Positions 62,107-64,000 of a stretch of 64,000 bases of DNA are shown one piece after another. Numbering within the stretch: the first letter of the stretch is position 1; every line of letters begins with the position of its first letter. The notes under the pieces are model-generated. The model had not been told where the DNA came from. It saw nothing but the letters and a program-made list of their open reading frames with translations, and made no database searches. This stretch comes from an uncultured Pantoea sp. Lineage in GTDB: Bacteria > Pseudomonadota > Gammaproteobacteria > Enterobacterales > Enterobacteriaceae. The stretch covers positions 1 to 64,000 of the forward strand of contig CAJYVD010000021.1 in NCBI GenBank assembly GCA_913778495.1. The letters are read 5' to 3'. The translations under genes and the position numbers were made by a program.

Positions 62107-62697
62107 TCAGGGCGTCGCGAGGGCCAATTTTATCGGTTCAATCGCGAAGGTCAGTCCCTTATCGCCGTTATCAGCGACCACAAAGCGCAGCGCGCCTTCG
62201 GTGCGAGAAAAATAGCGCATGCCCTTGCCCGCGCTGAGTAATGCACTGAGCTTTTTACGGCCATCGTCCGCCGATAATCCCGGTATAAAGAAGCGCAGCA
62301 TCGCGGTCATGTAATCCGTGGCGCGCTCCTGGGCCGCCTTCATGTCCGGACCGGGAACGGGCAGCCAGGTAATTTGCAGGGTTTTGATCTTGCCAGTGCC
62401 TTGTTCAAGCGCCGTGGAAGCATAAAGCGTTTCACTGATTTTACTGGCAGCGCGCGTAAGGTTGCTGTTGTCTCCGCGGCTGTCGATGGCACGGTACTCC
62501 ATCAGCGGCAGCGTCGGGTTAGTGGCATTGAACTTTTCGCGGAACTGCCCGATGGTCATGTCGAAAGTGGGCGCGCCAGCCAGTAAATAGGGCGCGGCGG
62601 GCAGATGACTACCACGGTCCTGCGTTATCGCGTCCTCGGCAACAGCGGGAAATATCAGCGCGAGGCTCACCAGCAGCGCCACGGGCAGGTTGTTCAT
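62107..62697 (-). CDS. yiiQ: DUF1454 family periplasmic protein YiiQ
   Basis: 196 residues with a signal peptide (VALLVSLALIFPAVAEDA) then APYLLAGAPTFDMTIGQFREKFN, EYRAIDS, LYASTALEQGTGKIKTLQITWLP and RYFSRTEGALRFVVADNGDKGLTFAIEPIKLAL, matching E. coli YiiQ. Function unknown. Lies upstream of tpiA in the same direction after 120 bases. Confidence 0.92.
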   Translation of the reverse strand: MNNLPVALLVSLALIFPAVAEDAITQDRGSHLPAAPYLLAGAPTFDMTIGQFREKFNATNPTLPLMEYRAIDSRGDNSNLTRAASKISETLYASTALEQGTGKIKTLQITWLPVPGPDMKAAQERATDYMTAMLRFFIPGLSADDGRKKLSALLSAGKGMRYFSRTEGALRFVVADNGDKGLTFAIEPIKLALATP

Positions 62698-62800
62698 TGC
62701 TACGACCCTAAATCATTTACTTAGGCCACGATTAGAACGGTTTTTACCGGGTAAAGTCAAAAGCCGCCCAGGAAAATCCTCATCTTTATCGCGGCCCTGT

Positions 62801-63547
62801 TTACCAGTAATGTTCGCTGGTCATATGGCCAGGCTTGCGTTTGAAATGCTTGCGCATGTCCCGCGTATCTTTCAGCAACTGCTGTGTGTCACGCACCATT
62901 TGTGGATTACCGCACAGCATCACGTGGCTGGTTTCTGCATTCAGCGGGAGACCGACGGCGCCTTCCAGTTCGCCGCTCTCGATCAGCTGTGGTATCCGGC
63001 CGTGCAGGGCCCCTGGCGTGGCTTCCCGGCTGACCACCGTCTGAATCTGCAGTTTCCCAGCATAGCGCTGCTGCAGTTGTTGCATTAGCGGCAGAAAGCT
63101 GAGATCGGCGGCATAGCGCGTGGCATGTACCAGCACAATATTATCAAAGCGGTCTAAGGCTTCACCCTGCTGTAAAATGGAGAGATAAGGCCCGATTGCC
63201 GTGCCGGTCGCCAGCATCCATAGCGTTTTACAGTCGGGAATTTCGTCCAGCACAAAGAAACCGGCAGCCTCTTTCGTTACCATCACCTTATCGCCCGGCT
63301 GCAGCGCCTGTAAACGCGGGCTGAGTTTGCCCTCCGGCACGCTGACCAGATAAAACTCCAGGAGCGGATCGCTGGGTGCATTCACATAGGAGTAAGCGCG
63401 CTGTACCCGCTCGCCTTCGATTTCCAGTGCCAGCTTGGCAAACTGCCCGGCGGTAAACCGCTCGATCGGCGCAGTGACGCGTAAGCTAAATAGCGTCTCG
63501 GTCCAATTTTTCACCTCGTGTACTTCGGCATCAATCCACTCCGCCAT
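62801..63547 (-). CDS. fpr: Ferredoxin/flavodoxin-NADP+ reductase
   Basis: 248 residues. FAD motif RAYSYVNAPSD, NADP motif LWMLATGTAIGPYLSIL, and C-terminal MLCGNPQMV...HMTSEHYW. Reduces flavodoxin and ferredoxin with NADPH; SoxRS-induced in E. coli. Divergent from emrD. Confidence 0.98.
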   Translation of the reverse strand: MAEWIDAEVHEVKNWTETLFSLRVTAPIERFTAGQFAKLALEIEGERVQRAYSYVNAPSDPLLEFYLVSVPEGKLSPRLQALQPGDKVMVTKEAAGFFVLDEIPDCKTLWMLATGTAIGPYLSILQQGEALDRFDNIVLVHATRYAADLSFLPLMQQLQQRYAGKLQIQTVVSREATPGALHGRIPQLIESGELEGAVGLPLNAETSHVMLCGNPQMVRDTQQLLKDTRDMRKHFKRKPGHMTSEHYW

Positions 63548-63847
63548 GATTGCTCCTTAGCATTGATAATTCCGGAAGCCATTATCATCGCCAGCCCGAT
63601 GTTGAATTGCCAGCGCTTGGCCGCCGAAAGCGCCTTTACAGACAAATCTTGCGCACAGATCAATAAGTGTAGTAATCGCTTTACAACATCGGTAATCCAG
63701 CTTGACGCCCTGATAAGACCCTCTTTCTGCCGGTCACTCGCTTTGTCATCAAATCCTGATATTTTTGCCGCCAGTATTCTCCCCGCACAGCATGCTGTGC
63801 TGCGCGGTGGCTCTATAGACACCTGATTTGTTACCTGGCGAACCAAC
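63548..63847. other. Divergent fpr-emrD control region
   Basis: 300 bases without a gene. It should contain promoters for both genes; I found no clean sigma70 pair or SoxS box. Confidence 0.4.
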
Positions 63848-64000
63848 ATGCAAAACCGTTTTCTGCTCTTTATGCTCATTGTGCTGGTGGCCGTGGGTCA
63901 GATGGCGCAAACCATCTATGTGCCCGCCATGGCGGAGATGGCCGCCGCGCTGAACGTGCGCAGTGGATCCATGCAGCAGGTCATGGCCGCCTATCTGATG
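63848..64000 (+). CDS. emrD: Multidrug efflux MFS transporter EmrD, N-terminal part
   Basis: 51 codons reading to the window end. Start MQNRFLLFMLIVLVAVGQMAQTIYVPAM, then AEMAAALNVRSGSMQQVMAAYLM, is the first membrane segment and the N-terminal periplasmic loop of EmrD. A proton-driven drug exporter. In E. coli emrD is next to ivbL, not fpr. Confidence 0.9.
   Translation, partial: MQNRFLLFMLIVLVAVGQMAQTIYVPAMAEMAAALNVRSGSMQQVMAAYLM

Overview
The window is a 64 kb stretch of enterobacterial core chromosome. No rRNA, tRNA, IS element, prophage or CRISPR array was seen. Gene content and order (glnA-typA, yicH-xanP-recG-trmH-spoT-rpoZ-gmk, rph-pyrE-slmA-dut-coaBC-radC-rpmBG-mutM-coaD, the waa cluster, kbl-tdh, envC-yibN-grxC-secB-gpsA-cysE, cpxRA-cpxP-fieF-pfkA-sbp-cdh-tpiA-fpr) follow Escherichia coli blocks, but the blocks are joined differently: fabY is followed directly by yicH, and fpr by emrD. 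The LPS core genes are of the Klebsiella/Serratia type (waaE, wabG, wabH, wabN). Together this suggests a member of Erwiniaceae (Pantoea/Erwinia-like); the genus cannot be fixed from the sequence alone.

Layout. 1-5520: nitrogen-regulated glnA (5' end only, with a clear sigma54/NtrC control region), the ribosome-associated GTPase typA, and the yihX-yihY-dtd-fabY run. 5521-17223: yicH, the xanthine permease xanP, the stringent-response operon rpoZ-spoT-trmH-recG, gmk, ligB and yicG. 17224-21540 is the one clearly accessory, more AT-rich stretch. It holds a LuxR-type regulator with a degenerate receiver, an 88-residue protein of unknown function, a half-length WzxC-like flippase, a possible 48-codon gene, a small SRPBCC-like protein and an LpxP-type lipid A acyltransferase. 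21539-30579: yicC, a DUF3574 lipoprotein, a NupC-family permease, rph-pyrE with its attenuator, slmA, dut-coaBC, radC, rpmB-rpmG and mutM.

30580-43127 is the LPS inner and outer core locus. One leftward operon runs wabH - GT9 - waaH-like - waaQ - wabG - waaA - waaE - coaD, a divergent gene is wabN, and a second leftward operon is hldD-waaF-waaC. Together they would make and transfer heptose and Kdo, add the glucose and GalA branches, add GlcNAc and deacetylate it. No O-antigen ligase is present here. A further uncharacterised pair (a GT4 and a predicted GT-A fold protein) sits between tdh and yibQ, the place where E. coli carries waaH.

43359-64000: kbl-tdh, yibQ-envC (without gpmI), yibN-grxC-secB-gpsA-cysE, trmL, cpxRA with a divergent cpxP and a perfect CpxR box, fieF, pfkA with a Cra-like operator, sbp, cdh, tpiA, yiiQ, fpr and the 5' end of emrD. 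The most novel-looking material is the 17.2-19.7 kb accessory segment and the glycosyltransferase pair at 45.6-47.8 kb. Family assignments rest on recognising protein sequences and motifs; no database search was run.
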